A stretch of 64,000 bases of DNA from Paenibacillus sp. ACRRY (GTDB taxonomy: Bacteria > Bacillota > Bacilli > Paenibacillales > Paenibacillaceae): contig NZ_JAKRNM010000002.1 of assembly GCF_022346995.1 (NCBI RefSeq), positions 620,001 through 684,000 of the forward strand, in the 5' to 3' direction. Positions 32,883-41,453 of this stretch are shown here, piece by piece. Below the pieces are notes generated by a model. The model was given only the letters and a program-made list of their open reading frames with translations. It did no database searches and was not told the origin of the DNA. Each line of letters starts with the position of its first letter. The first letter of the stretch is position 1. The position numbers and the translations under genes are program-made.

Positions 32883-35012
32883 ATCTTACGCATATACGAT
32901 AAATCGCGCAACCCCATCGGAGTCTTACCGTCCGCGTACGATGTCCAGCGCCAGCGCCGCATTAACTCGGATTATACACTGACGTTTAATGTACCGATGT
33001 CGTCCGATGAATACCGCGAGCTCATAGCGCTAAAAGGCCACGTTCAAGACGAGCGCGGCCAACTTTACGTCATCAACTCACGCAGACGTAATCGCGAAGG
33101 TAAAACGCTAACTGCGCAAGTATCGTGTTCTCACGTCATGTTTAAACTCGCTGACTATAAGATGCCGTACTCTTCGTATATTTCGGAGGCGTACGGCGTT
33201 CATATTTCGCGGCTTACCGATTCGATCAGCGCGGCCACTAACGGACGCTTTACGTTCTCAATCGACGATACATTCGATTTATACGACGTGAAGGATTGGG
33301 GCCGTACCAACGCGCTCGAAGCGTTGAACGCGGTAATCTCAATGTACGTTGCGGAAGTCGATCCGGATAACTTCGTCATTCACTTGCGTAAGAAGATCGG
33401 CGGCGACTTCGGGCATCAGTATCGGATTAATAAAAACATCGTATCCTCTTCGTACGGCGACGACGGAAGTGCGTTAGTCACACGTATGTACGCGCAGATG
33501 AAAGACGGACGCACATGGATCGGACAGCCTGCGACCATTCTTACAGCAGATGAGCGCGCAAGGTTGGCGTCAGTTCCGGGCGCTATCGTTAACGGCGTGC
33601 TGCAGTCGAATTACCTTGTATCGCAATATGCCGGCGCCTGGGCTACGTCAGATATCGCGTTCTATGACGGAGAGATTATCGAGCAAAATATTACAGATGT
33701 CGCGGAACTCGTACGGAAGACGCGTAAGGCTCTCGCGGATAACGAGGTGCCCGCGCTTGAGCTTTCCGTAAGTGCAGCGGACATTCACAAGATCGACGCG
33801 TCAGAATCGACCGTTTCGCTTGGTGACGTCGTCTACTGTTATGATCCGGAAATGGGCCTCGCGAACATTACCTCACGCGTAACGGAGCTTACCGAGTATC
33901 CGTTCGATCGCGATAAGCATACGCAGGCTACGGTTGCTAACGTAATGACGCGGGATTTCAGCGACATCATTGCGGATCTCGACCGAGCCAAACGGATCGT
34001 CAACGATATTATGAGCGCGGGAACAATCCGGACGGAGGTATTCGAGTCGTTCGCGAAACAGGCGATTGCGGATATTGATAACTCGAAGACGGAGCTTGTG
34101 TATCCGCCCGAAGGCGGTATTCTTGCGCAAGACAAGACGAATCCACTCCGTCAGGTGCGCTTAACTTCCGCTGGAGTCGGCGTCTCGACTGACGGATGGA
34201 ATACGCTAAGAGCCGCAATAACCGCGGACGGTGTTCACGGTGAGAGGATAATTGGGCAGATCGGTAACTTCTCGTCTCTTAGCGTTGGTAGTGGCAATAA
34301 CATAATCTTGTTGAATCAAACAGCGGGAATGTCGGCCGGCCACGCAGTCTTTAGCTCCGCGCCTTTCCGTTTGGATTTCCAAGGTAATGTTACCATGAAC
34401 CGCTTGACCGCGAACAGCGCAAACATTTTCGAATCTAACCTTAATGCGTCCAATTGGAAAGATGGTGTATTTAGCGGAGACATCACTGCGCAGGGTCAAA
34501 TCACGGGTGGTATTCTAACGGGCGCGTTGATCCGCACAGCAATAAGCGGCCGTCGAATCGAGCTAGACGCGCAAGGACTCCGAAGTTATGACGCGGCCGG
34601 TACAAATCGTATCAGAATTAATACCGGATCTGATAGCGGAATCGCTGCGATATCCTTTTACGGGTCAGGTGGCGCGGTGGCCGGTGAGATTAACGCGTAC
34701 CAGAATAACGGGCAGCTTACCGTATTCAGTAACGACGTGTTTATCGGATCGAACAACACCGGTAACCCTATACGGTTACAAGGCGCGCCAATTATCGCGG
34801 GACCTGCGGAATTTAGGAGTACGGTGACCGGACTTAACCTCGGGATCGGAAACATTTCAGGTCTGAGGGCAGAGTTAGATTCAATATGGAACTCGTTAAG
34901 TGGGAAAGCATCTCTCAGCCACAGGCATACAGTATCAGTACCTGACCACAACCACGGGAACCCACAGAATGCTACATCTGGAGGCGGTACCTTCACAACT
35001 TCCGCCGCGTAA
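32883..35012 (+). CDS. Tail-tip protein Tal (prophage endopeptidase tail family)
   Basis: About 709 residues. The frame is open upstream of ATG 32997 to an ATC at 32883, nine bases behind AAAGGAGG. This adds LRIYDKSRNPIGVLPSAYDV, the usual N-terminus of such tail-tip proteins, so the true start is probably ATC. The N-terminal 350 residues form the gp27-like hub. Beta-rich repeats follow (LTANSANIFESNLNASNW). The end (SHRHTVSVPDHNHGNP) has an HxH metal-binding fibre tip. Confidence 0.76.
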   Translation: MLRIYDKSRNPIGVLPSAYDVQRQRRINSDYTLTFNVPMSSDEYRELIALKGHVQDERGQLYVINSRRRNREGKTLTAQVSCSHVMFKLADYKMPYSSYISEAYGVHISRLTDSISAATNGRFTFSIDDTFDLYDVKDWGRTNALEALNAVISMYVAEVDPDNFVIHLRKKIGGDFGHQYRINKNIVSSSYGDDGSALVTRMYAQMKDGRTWIGQPATILTADERARLASVPGAIVNGVLQSNYLVSQYAGAWATSDIAFYDGEIIEQNITDVAELVRKTRKALADNEVPALELSVSAADIHKIDASESTVSLGDVVYCYDPEMGLANITSRVTELTEYPFDRDKHTQATVANVMTRDFSDIIADLDRAKRIVNDIMSAGTIRTEVFESFAKQAIADIDNSKTELVYPPEGGILAQDKTNPLRQVRLTSAGVGVSTDGWNTLRAAITADGVHGERIIGQIGNFSSLSVGSGNNIILLNQTAGMSAGHAVFSSAPFRLDFQGNVTMNRLTANSANIFESNLNASNWKDGVFSGDITAQGQITGGILTGALIRTAISGRRIELDAQGLRSYDAAGTNRIRINTGSDSGIAAISFYGSGGAVAGEINAYQNNGQLTVFSNDVFIGSNNTGNPIRLQGAPIIAGPAEFRSTVTGLNLGIGNISGLRAELDSIWNSLSGKASLSHRHTVSVPDHNHGNPQNATSGGGTFTTSAA

Positions 35013-35061
35013 TGGTATTATAGGAAATAAGAACCATATACCAATTCGCGGAGGATTAATC

Positions 35062-35610
35062 ATGAAAAAAGTAGCATACATTGCCGGCGGTATCTTGATC
35101 GGATTTGTTCTTTCGACATCTGCCGGCGCATTTGCGGATAGCGTAAAGTCACTCGTAGGTAAGAAAGTCTCCGGAGAGTATACCGTTATTGTTGACGGCC
35201 AAAAGCTCGCGGATAAAGGCGCAATTATTGACGGGAAGGCTAACGTACCTGTTCGCGGAATATCTGAGGCGTTAGGAGCGGATATCAAAGTGAGCGGAAA
35301 AACAATTACAGTAACTACGACGGATGTACAACAAACGGCATCACCGGAAGCGACTGCCGAAAACAAGTACTCCGGGCGTTCTGCGGAAAGCTTACAAGAG
35401 ACACTGTCTATTTTAAAAGATCGTATACTCGCGCCAAACCTCAAAGAACGCGCGGAAGTAGCAGCGGATGTGGACCGTTTGAAGTCAGTAAAAGCGGATG
35501 AGGCGGTAATTGCTGAACGCGAATCGCAGCTCGCAGGGTACGACGAGAGAATAGCGCAAGCTAACGCAGACATCGCGCAAGCCGAAGCCGCACTCGCCGC
35601 GCTTAAATAA
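35062..35610 (+). CDS. Secreted stalk-domain protein
   Basis: 182 residues, ATG after GGAGG. Signal peptide KKVAYIAGGILIGFVLSTSAG ends near AFA. The copper-amine-oxidase N-terminal (stalk) domain follows (YTVIVDGQKL, VPVRGISEALGADIKV), then a coiled coil (RLKSVKADEAVIAERESQLA). Stalk domains are common on Paenibacillus surface proteins. In a prophage between tail and lysis genes it may alter the host surface or be a morphon-like cargo. Function unknown. Confidence 0.66.
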   Translation: MKKVAYIAGGILIGFVLSTSAGAFADSVKSLVGKKVSGEYTVIVDGQKLADKGAIIDGKANVPVRGISEALGADIKVSGKTITVTTTDVQQTASPEATAENKYSGRSAESLQETLSILKDRILAPNLKERAEVAADVDRLKSVKADEAVIAERESQLAGYDERIAQANADIAQAEAALAALK

Positions 35611-35628
35611 ACGAATACATTACGCAGA

Positions 35629-35656
35629 GGTCTCGCCGTCAGGCGTGGCCTTTTTT
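35629..35656 (+). terminator. Intrinsic terminator after the stalk protein
   Basis: GGTCTCGCC/GGCGTGGCC stem with one mismatch, GTCA loop, then TTTTTT. Confidence 0.75.
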
Positions 35657-35683
35657 GCGTTCACAGAAACGGAGGAACAGCGC

Positions 35684-35878
35684 ATGAAGTCACGTGTATT
35701 ACTCGAATGTACGATCGACCTGGCGCAACCAGTTCCGGAAATTACCGCAGTCATCTCAGAAATACTCGCACATTATCCGGACGGCCAGGCGGAAATACTC
35801 CGCGCACTTGATCACGAAATCGGTATGGCATTGGCTGCGCTAGATAAGGGGGCCGACGATGGAGCAAGCGATATTTAA
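35684..35878 (+). CDS. Small phage protein, 64 aa, before holin
   Basis: ATG after GGAGGAACAGCGC. The protein (SRVLLECTIDLAQPVPEITA, ILRALDHEIGMALAAL) is amphipathic, without a membrane helix. It overlaps the next gene by 20 bases. It resembles small proteins often found next to BhlA, but no function is known. Confidence 0.5.
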   Translation: MKSRVLLECTIDLAQPVPEITAVISEILAHYPDGQAEILRALDHEIGMALAALDKGADDGASDI

Positions 35879-36167
35879 TAGTGCGTTAAAGGAGGGGCTG
35901 TTCGCAGTCCTATTCGTCGTTGTTGGCTTCTTACTTTGGCGTCAGATGGCGCGCATACAAGACGATGGGAAGGCGCGGGAAGAACGCATGCTAGTCGCCG
36001 CCAAAGAACGCGAGGATCAGATGTATTCGGACGCGTTACGTAGGGAAGAGCGCCTAATGCGATTGGCCGAGGATCTGACGGGGCGCTTCGAAACATTGGC
36101 GTCACAATACGAAACTCTGGCGATTGATGTAACGGAGATCAAGTCCGTAATGAAAGGGGAGCGATAA
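35859..36167 (+). CDS. BhlA/UviB-type holin-like protein
   Basis: 102 residues. One N-terminal membrane helix (GLFAVLFVVVGFLLWRQMA) is followed by a highly charged coiled coil (QDDGKAREERMLVAAKERED). This matches the BhlA family, implicated in membrane permeabilisation at lysis. It precedes the amidase by two bases. Confidence 0.7.
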   Translation: MEQAIFNSALKEGLFAVLFVVVGFLLWRQMARIQDDGKAREERMLVAAKEREDQMYSDALRREERLMRLAEDLTGRFETLASQYETLAIDVTEIKSVMKGER

Positions 36168-36168
36168 C

Positions 36169-36855
36169 GTGAATTACCGCAAAGATTATATTCCGAAAGG
36201 GACCGCGTATAACCGGCGGCCCGGCTACGTTATGAATGCAACAACTATTACGATTCACAATACGGGCAACGCGAACTCTACTGCGGCGAATGAGCGCGGA
36301 TGGCTTACAAATCCGACCAACGCGCGTCAGGCTTCGTTTCACATCGTAGTTGATGAGCGCGAGGCTATCGAATGTATTCCGCTTAATGAGAACGCGTGGC
36401 ATTCCGGAGACGGTAGCGGTGCGAGCTCCGGCAACCGTACGTCAATCGGTATCGAGATCTGCGAGTCCGGCAACTACGCAAAGACGCTAGATAACGCGGC
36501 GACTCTCGTTGCGTCGATGCTGAAAGAGCGCGGGTGGGGCGTAGATAGATTGCGTCGACACTACGACTGGTCCCGCAAAATCTGTCCGCGCTTAATGTAC
36601 GATGGCGGCGCATGGACCGGTTGGGGTTTGTTTAAGGCGGCGGTGCAAGCGAAATTAAACGAAAAGGTGGCGGATGCTGACGTGAAGAAAGACGTAATCG
36701 TGAGCGTAGTTGTGAACGGTAAAAAGGTGACGGACGGCGTGCTTGACGCAGGCACAACGTATACACCTGCGCGTGCAGTAGCCGAAGCATTGGGCGCGAA
36801 GGTAACGTGGGATTCGAAGACTAAAACGGTGACGATTACGAAGGAGGGCGCATAA
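36169..36855 (+). CDS. N-acetylmuramoyl-L-alanine amidase endolysin
   Basis: 228 residues, GTG after GGGAGCGATAAC. The amidase_2 catalytic domain covers residues 1-150, with zinc ligands consistent with His30 (TIHNTG), His131 and Cys139 (RRHYDWSRKICPR), like XlyA/CwlA. The C-terminal 55 residues are a stalk domain (VNGKKVTDGVLDAGTTYTPA, KVTWDSKTKTVTI) where SH3 or LysM would be expected. It cleaves the bond between MurNAc and L-Ala at lysis. Confidence 0.85.
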   Translation: MNYRKDYIPKGTAYNRRPGYVMNATTITIHNTGNANSTAANERGWLTNPTNARQASFHIVVDEREAIECIPLNENAWHSGDGSGASSGNRTSIGIEICESGNYAKTLDNAATLVASMLKERGWGVDRLRRHYDWSRKICPRLMYDGGAWTGWGLFKAAVQAKLNEKVADADVKKDVIVSVVVNGKKVTDGVLDAGTTYTPARAVAEALGAKVTWDSKTKTVTITKEGA

Positions 36856-36856
36856 T

Positions 36857-37093
36857 ATGTACGAAATTGGCGTAGTGGTAGCGGTGATTATTGCGATCGG
36901 AGAGTTCGCGAAGTTATATGTACCGGTGAAGTTCATTCCGATGTTATCGATGGGACTCGGCCTAGTGGCGGGTCTCTTTTACATTCCGGTTGAAACCGTA
37001 GTTGAGGGTATCATGACGGGCGTAATGACGGGTTTGGCCGCGTGTAAGTTGTATGATATCGGAGCTAAAGCAATTAAGAAATCGGGAAATTAA
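36857..37093 (+). CDS. Second holin-like membrane protein
   Basis: 78 residues with three hydrophobic stretches (VVVAVIIAIGEFAKLY, FIPMLSMGLGLVAGLFYI, GIMTGVMTGLAACKLY) and a Lys-rich C-terminus, the shape of the A118-type holin. It follows the amidase directly. With the BhlA-like protein upstream the phage has two candidate holins. Confidence 0.62.
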   Translation: MYEIGVVVAVIIAIGEFAKLYVPVKFIPMLSMGLGLVAGLFYIPVETVVEGIMTGVMTGLAACKLYDIGAKAIKKSGN

Positions 37094-37186
37094 CGGAAAA
37101 TAGTTGCGGCGTTTCTTCGCTCGATGACGTATAATACCGTATAAGAGCGCGGGACGCCGCGTATACATACCTACGGAGGGATTCAG

Positions 37187-37390
37187 TTGCTTCTAATTAT
37201 ATTTTTGATACTGATTTTCATCGTACTCCCAATAGCAACAGTATGGACGAACATTCAATATTTTCGCGCAGAAAAGATAAGCTGTCCGCATTGCGGTAAG
37301 GTGTACCGACTTATGAACGGAAGCTATAAGTGCCCGAAATGTAAAACGCGCGTCACACGAACAGCTGACGGCGATTTAGTAACTTCATAA
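37187..37390 (+). CDS. Membrane-anchored zinc-ribbon protein
   Basis: 67 residues, TTG after GGAGGG. A strong N-terminal membrane helix (IIFLILIFIVLPIATVW) is followed by a zinc ribbon (CPHCGKVYRLMNGSYKCPKC). A TATAAT at 37130 could be its -10 box, with no good -35 box. Possibly a lysogenic accessory gene. Function unknown. Confidence 0.55.
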   Translation: MLLIIFLILIFIVLPIATVWTNIQYFRAEKISCPHCGKVYRLMNGSYKCPKCKTRVTRTADGDLVTS

Positions 37391-37400
37391 CGCAAGACTT

Positions 37401-37432
37401 AGCGCTCATCTCTTCGGAGGTGGGCGCTTTTT
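37401..37432 (+). terminator. Strong terminator at the end of rightward phage genes
   Basis: AGCGCTCATCTC/GAGGTGGGCGCT stem, TTCG loop, TTTTT. It lies between convergent genes. Confidence 0.8.
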
Positions 37433-37437
37433 CTGCG

Positions 37438-37836
37438 TTATAGACCGCGCAGCCGCTCAGGCACCGTCGGGTCCACGTATTGATCCGTATTCAATCCGAG
37501 ATACTTTCGCATCAACACGCCTGCCTCCGCCGTCATCATCGACCACCGTATCCGCATCTCCGCCTGATATCTGCGACATTTATAGCGCGCCACTACGCCG
37601 TCGCTGTCCGATACCTCTTCGTAGACTTTGATACCGCGCGTCCGGAAGCCCTTGCGCACCTCGTAGATGTCTGCGGTGAGTTTGCGCTGAGCTTCCGCAA
37701 TTGCGTCGACATAAGGGCCCGGCGTCTTGAGCGTAGCGTTAATGAGCGCGATATCCCGTTCGAATGCGGTGAGGACGCGTGGGAGGATGATATGCGATTT
37801 GATTAGCGCGTGGTCAGCGAGAGTGATATCGATCAT
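37438..37836 (-). CDS. SOS-controlled phage protein, 132 aa
   Basis: Minus-strand ATG at 37836 after AACGGAGG (the frame runs further up to 38055 without a ribosome site). The sequence is helical and charged (SHIILPRVLTAFERDIALI, TADIYEVRKGFRTRGIKV) and faintly recalls YhjD of Bacillus, from memory. It is the last gene before attR and its promoter has a LexA-type box. A role in lysogeny or the damage response is inferred from regulation only. Confidence 0.6.
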   Translation of the reverse strand: MIDITLADHALIKSHIILPRVLTAFERDIALINATLKTPGPYVDAIAEAQRKLTADIYEVRKGFRTRGIKVYEEVSDSDGVVARYKCRRYQAEMRIRWSMMTAEAGVLMRKYLGLNTDQYVDPTVPERLRGL

Positions 37837-37880
37837 GGGCGGCAGGCCTCCGTTGTAAGGCGTTTTAGTCTGCGCATGCA

Positions 37881-37923
37881 GAACGTTTGTTCTTAGTATA
37901 GCGCGGTAATGACGTAAACACAA
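37881..37923 (-). promoter_or_regulatory. Leftward promoter with LexA (SOS) box
   Basis: Minus-strand TTGTGT (37918-37923), 17-base spacer and TATACT (37895-37900). GAACAAACGTTC (37881-37892) fits the Gram-positive LexA pattern GAAC-RNRY-GTTC exactly and covers the transcription start. Confidence 0.72.
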
Positions 37924-38110
37924 CGTAGCATCCCCGTTTGCTATTACGTTTAGTATTTCGTATAATAAACGAGACCCAAACGCACAGTAGCGGAAGGGTA
38001 AAACGATATCACAACGTATAAATGAACGGTGGGTCCTCGTGTGTTTGGACGCCAATTTAACGATAGAGTAGCGTAGGAATGCGGGTTTAGAGGCGTAAAC
38101 ATAGCGTTGC

Positions 38111-38166
38111 GACTTAAAATCCTGCGGTAGGTGACTACCGTACCGGTTCGATCCCGGTCCTCGGCA
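38111..38166 (+). pseudogene. attR: 3' half of tRNA-Leu(UAA)
   Basis: From GACTTAAAATCCTGCGG onward the sequence equals a Leu(UAA) tRNA: the UAA anticodon loop, long variable arm (GGTAGGTGACTACC), T-arm CCGGTTCGATCCCGG and acceptor end TCCTCGGCA. The 5' half is absent: the upstream bases are phage DNA. The intact tRNA should lie at attL outside the window. Core identity thus starts near the anticodon stem. Confidence 0.85.
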
Positions 38167-38180
38167 TCCTTATGAAGAAG

Positions 38181-38226
38181 ATCGCATGACGCTTGTTGAA
38201 CAAGCTGTCGATGCGATTTTTTTTAT
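38181..38226 (+). terminator. Terminator of the original tRNA-Leu
   Basis: Outer stem ATCGCAT/ATGCGAT and inner stem GCTTGTT/ACAAGC are followed by eight T residues. Confidence 0.75.
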
Positions 38227-38437
38227 ACCCTTTTTGAGTATATTGAATAGAAAATCCTACCTTTCGGGTTCATAAACTGAAATTGTACATAATACATATC
38301 AGGAGATGTCTAGTTGCCTCAGGCTGTAAGTTAGGAAGACATGAAACGATGGTGTATACTATCCATAGGCATAAATTACCTTTATCTTGCGGAACTCAAG
38401 GAAGCAAAATAAATTTCTTTTGATGGAGGATCAGCAT
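38227..38437 (+). other. Intergenic region before the M16C gene
   Basis: No gene seen. A possible promoter is TTAGGA (38331-38336), 18 bases, TATACT (38355-38360), with a weak -35 box. GATGGAGGATCAGCAT precedes the start. Confidence 0.35.
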
Positions 38438-41359
38438 ATGTTGAAACAACTTCAGCCTTACCAGGTTTTACAGGAACGCAGGATGGAGGAACTGAAATCA
38501 GATGGTTACCTGCTTGAACACAAAAAGTCAGGTGCCAGAATTGTCGTTTTATCCAATGAGGATGACAATAAAGTGTTCAGTATCGGGTTTAAAACACCTC
38601 CGAGTGACAATACGGGTGTACCTCATATTTTGGAGCATTCCGTGCTGTGTGGGTCCAAGAAGTTTCCTGCAAAGGATTCCTTTGTGGAGCTGTTGAAAGG
38701 TTCACTGAATACCTTCCTGAATGCAATGACGTACCCGGACAAAACGATCTACCCGATCGCCAGCCGCAATGATCATGACTTCCATAACTTGATGGATATT
38801 TATCTGGATGCGGTACTGAATACCAACATTTATGAGAACGAGAAAATATTCCTGCAAGAGGGCTGGAACTACAATCTGGCCTCGCCTGAGGATGAATTGA
38901 CATATAACGGTGTGGTGTACAACGAGATGAAGGGGGCATTCTCCTCTCCGGAGCGTGTTGTACGCAGAGCCGTCCTGAATTCACTTTTCCCGGATACAAC
39001 CTATTCCTGCGAGTCTGGAGGCATTCCGGATGAGATCACAGATTTGACCTACCAGGGTTTGCTCGATTTCCATACGAAATACTACCATCCTTCGAACAGC
39101 TACATATACCTGTACGGTGATATGGATATGGAAGAGAAGCTGAAATGGCTGGATGAAACCTATCTGAACCAGTACGATCGTATTGAGACTGACTCGGAGA
39201 TTGGGGTACAGGAAGCCTTCAGCGAGCGGGTTGATGTGGTCAAAACGTATTCCGCGGGAAGTACCGAGTCGGAAGTGGATAACAGCTTTTTGACGTATAA
39301 TGCCGTGATTGGGACTACTCTTGATCAGGAACTGAATATTGCCTTTCAAATTTTGCAGTATGCACTCCTGAGTGCGCCGGGAGCTGTTCTGAAGCAGGCA
39401 CTGCTGGATAAGGGGATTGCCAAAGAAGTCTATGGCTCGTATGACGACAGCTTGTATCAGCCTGTACTGACCATTGGTTTGAAGAAGAGTAACCTGGAGA
39501 GCAAACAGGTGTTTTTGGATACAGTGAATGAAGTGCTTCAGCGTGTAGTTAAGGAAGGAATTGATCCCAAGGCTCTGCTTGCGGGGATTAACTCTTATGA
39601 ATTCAACCATCGTGAAGCCGATTTTGGAAGAATGCCGAAAGGACTCATCTATGGCTTCTATACACTTCAGAGCTGGCTCTATGATGATCAGGCGCCATTC
39701 GCTCACCTGGAGGCCAATGACGTATTTGCAACGCTGCGAACCAAAATGAATCAAGGATACTTCGAGCAGTTGATTGAGCAGTATTTGCTGCAAAATACAC
39801 ATACCTCATTTGTTGCGGTGACTCCGGACAAAGGGTTGAATCAGCGGAAGGAAGAGGCGCTGCGTACCCGGCTGAAATCCTATCAGGCCAGTCTGAATGA
39901 GACCGAAATCGCAGAGTTGGTGCAAAAAACGAAAGAGCTCGCGGATTATCAAAATGAGCCTTCGACCAAAGAACAACAGCAGGTTATTCCAACCTTGTCG
40001 ATTGAAGATATCGAACCCAAAGCATCCACCCTGTACCAAACCCTAAACACGGTAGAGGGCACAACGATCCTGCATCACAATCTATACACCAACGGGATTG
40101 GTTATCTGAAGCTTTTATTTGATGTCAAAGAGATTCCGCAGCATCTGCTGCCTTATGCCGGTCTGCTAAAAAGTGTGCTCGGTTATGTGGATACGAAGAA
40201 TTTCTCGTTCAACGAGTTATCCAATGAAATCCATATCCACTCAGGCGGAATCAGTGCAAGTGTAGGGGCGAGCGCTGATGCGAAACAGTACAACGCGTAC
40301 CGGGCTCACTTCGAATTCGGGGCGAAGGTTCTGTACAGCAAGCTGGGATTTGCGTTTGACATGATCAAAGAGATCATTCTGACTTCCCGGTTCGACGACT
40401 CGAAGCGCTTGTATGAGATCATTTCCCAACTGAAGGGACAATTGCAGCGCAGCTTGATCAACAGTGGACATTCTGCGGCCATGGGCAGATCCTCTGCCAA
40501 ACATTCAGCGGTGGCTGCCTTCCGGGAAGCTGTTAGCGGGATTGCTTTTTATCAATGGCTCGAAGAGCTTCAGGCGAACTATGATGAGAGAAAAGAAGAG
40601 CTTGCCACTCGTCTTAAAGAATTGACAGGCATGATTTTCAGACCTGAGCTGCTGCTTGTTAGCTATACCGCAGATGAGAAAGGATATGAAGGGTTGGAGC
40701 AGCAGGTGTCTGACCTGAAATCCAAGCTGTATACACATGATGTGGCGAAGGAGCACGCTGGATTCCAAGAGGTTCATCACAATGAGGGCTTCAAGTCACC
40801 TTCGGAAGTGCAATATGTTGTTCAGACAGGCAACTTCCTTACCAAGGGATTCCAGTATACAGGCTCGCTGCGGGTTCTTCAGGGGATCTTGTCACTTGAC
40901 TATCTGTGGACCAATATTCGGGCCAAGGGTGGTGCCTACGGCTGCATGAGCGGTTTCAGACGGAATGGAGACAGCTATTTAGCCTCATACAGGGACCCTA
41001 ATCTTGAGAAAACCTATAAAGTTTATGAAGACATTCCGCAGTATTTGCAAAAATTCAAAGCGGATGATCGTGAAATGACGAGATATATTATCGGTGCCAT
41101 TCAGGATCTGGATACACCTAGAACACCGTATTCGGAAGGGAACTTTTCACTGGAATGCTACTTGTCGAACGTTACCGAAGCAGATCTTCAACAGGAACGA
41201 GATGAAGTGCTGGGCACAACGGAAGCCCATATCATCGATTCGGCTGCCCTCGTTTCTGCAATCCTGGAACAAGGAAATCGCTGTGTTGTCGGCAATGAAA
41301 GCAAGATCGAAGAGCAAGGCTTCCTGTTCGACGAAACGCTGGATTTAATCAAGTACTAA
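38438..41359 (+). CDS. M16C insulinase-family zinc peptidase
   Basis: 973 residues, ATG eight bases after GGAGG. The inverted zinc site is HILEH (His63, Glu66, His67), with the distal Glu in NEMKGAFSSPE about 80 residues later. Size and the M16C-associated central region match the presequence-protease/insulinase type, four homologous domains forming a chamber for short peptides. It is cytoplasmic (no signal peptide). In Bacilli these degrade peptide fragments. A strong terminator follows. Confidence 0.85.
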   Translation: MLKQLQPYQVLQERRMEELKSDGYLLEHKKSGARIVVLSNEDDNKVFSIGFKTPPSDNTGVPHILEHSVLCGSKKFPAKDSFVELLKGSLNTFLNAMTYPDKTIYPIASRNDHDFHNLMDIYLDAVLNTNIYENEKIFLQEGWNYNLASPEDELTYNGVVYNEMKGAFSSPERVVRRAVLNSLFPDTTYSCESGGIPDEITDLTYQGLLDFHTKYYHPSNSYIYLYGDMDMEEKLKWLDETYLNQYDRIETDSEIGVQEAFSERVDVVKTYSAGSTESEVDNSFLTYNAVIGTTLDQELNIAFQILQYALLSAPGAVLKQALLDKGIAKEVYGSYDDSLYQPVLTIGLKKSNLESKQVFLDTVNEVLQRVVKEGIDPKALLAGINSYEFNHREADFGRMPKGLIYGFYTLQSWLYDDQAPFAHLEANDVFATLRTKMNQGYFEQLIEQYLLQNTHTSFVAVTPDKGLNQRKEEALRTRLKSYQASLNETEIAELVQKTKELADYQNEPSTKEQQQVIPTLSIEDIEPKASTLYQTLNTVEGTTILHHNLYTNGIGYLKLLFDVKEIPQHLLPYAGLLKSVLGYVDTKNFSFNELSNEIHIHSGGISASVGASADAKQYNAYRAHFEFGAKVLYSKLGFAFDMIKEIILTSRFDDSKRLYEIISQLKGQLQRSLINSGHSAAMGRSSAKHSAVAAFREAVSGIAFYQWLEELQANYDERKEELATRLKELTGMIFRPELLLVSYTADEKGYEGLEQQVSDLKSKLYTHDVAKEHAGFQEVHHNEGFKSPSEVQYVVQTGNFLTKGFQYTGSLRVLQGILSLDYLWTNIRAKGGAYGCMSGFRRNGDSYLASYRDPNLEKTYKVYEDIPQYLQKFKADDREMTRYIIGAIQDLDTPRTPYSEGNFSLECYLSNVTEADLQQERDEVLGTTEAHIIDSAALVSAILEQGNRCVVGNESKIEEQGFLFDETLDLIKY

Positions 41360-41410
41360 ATGCAGAAGTAGTGCATGGTTTTCGCAAAGTGGATGCATGA
41401 ACAAAAAAAA

Positions 41411-41453
41411 CGGGTCCCCGGTTGGTTTAGCCATCTGGGGGCTCGTTTTTTTG
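41411..41453 (+). terminator. Terminator after the M16C gene
   Basis: CGGGTCCCCGG/CTGGGGGCTCG stem followed by a T tract. Confidence 0.75.

Larger units (their letters stand above)
1..38166. mobile_element. Right-hand part of an integrated siphophage
   Basis: A continuous phage genome runs from the left edge to a truncated tRNA-Leu at 38111-38166. Packaging, head, tail and lysis genes follow standard siphovirus order, and nearly all genes overlap at ATGA, TTGA or TAATG junctions. Base and codon use (many gcg, acg, cgt and cgc codons) differs visibly from the host genes after 38.4 kb. The integrase and left attachment site are not in the window. The tRNA junction shows that it is integrated. 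Whether it is intact cannot be judged, but no late gene seen here is broken apart from the intron. Confidence 0.93.

Noticed and set aside
37104-37135. Promoter before the zinc-ribbon gene
   Set aside because: TATAAT is good, but the nearest TTG-type box is 20 bases away, beyond normal spacing, so I left it unlisted as a promoter.
37837-38055. Upstream extension of the leftward SOS gene (73 more codons)
   Set aside because: The frame is open, but it lacks a ribosome site and would cover the -35/-10 boxes and LexA site. ATG 37836 has a clear AACGGAGG.
38111-38166. Complete tRNA-Leu gene
   Set aside because: The D-arm and 5' acceptor strand are missing; upstream bases are phage sequence.
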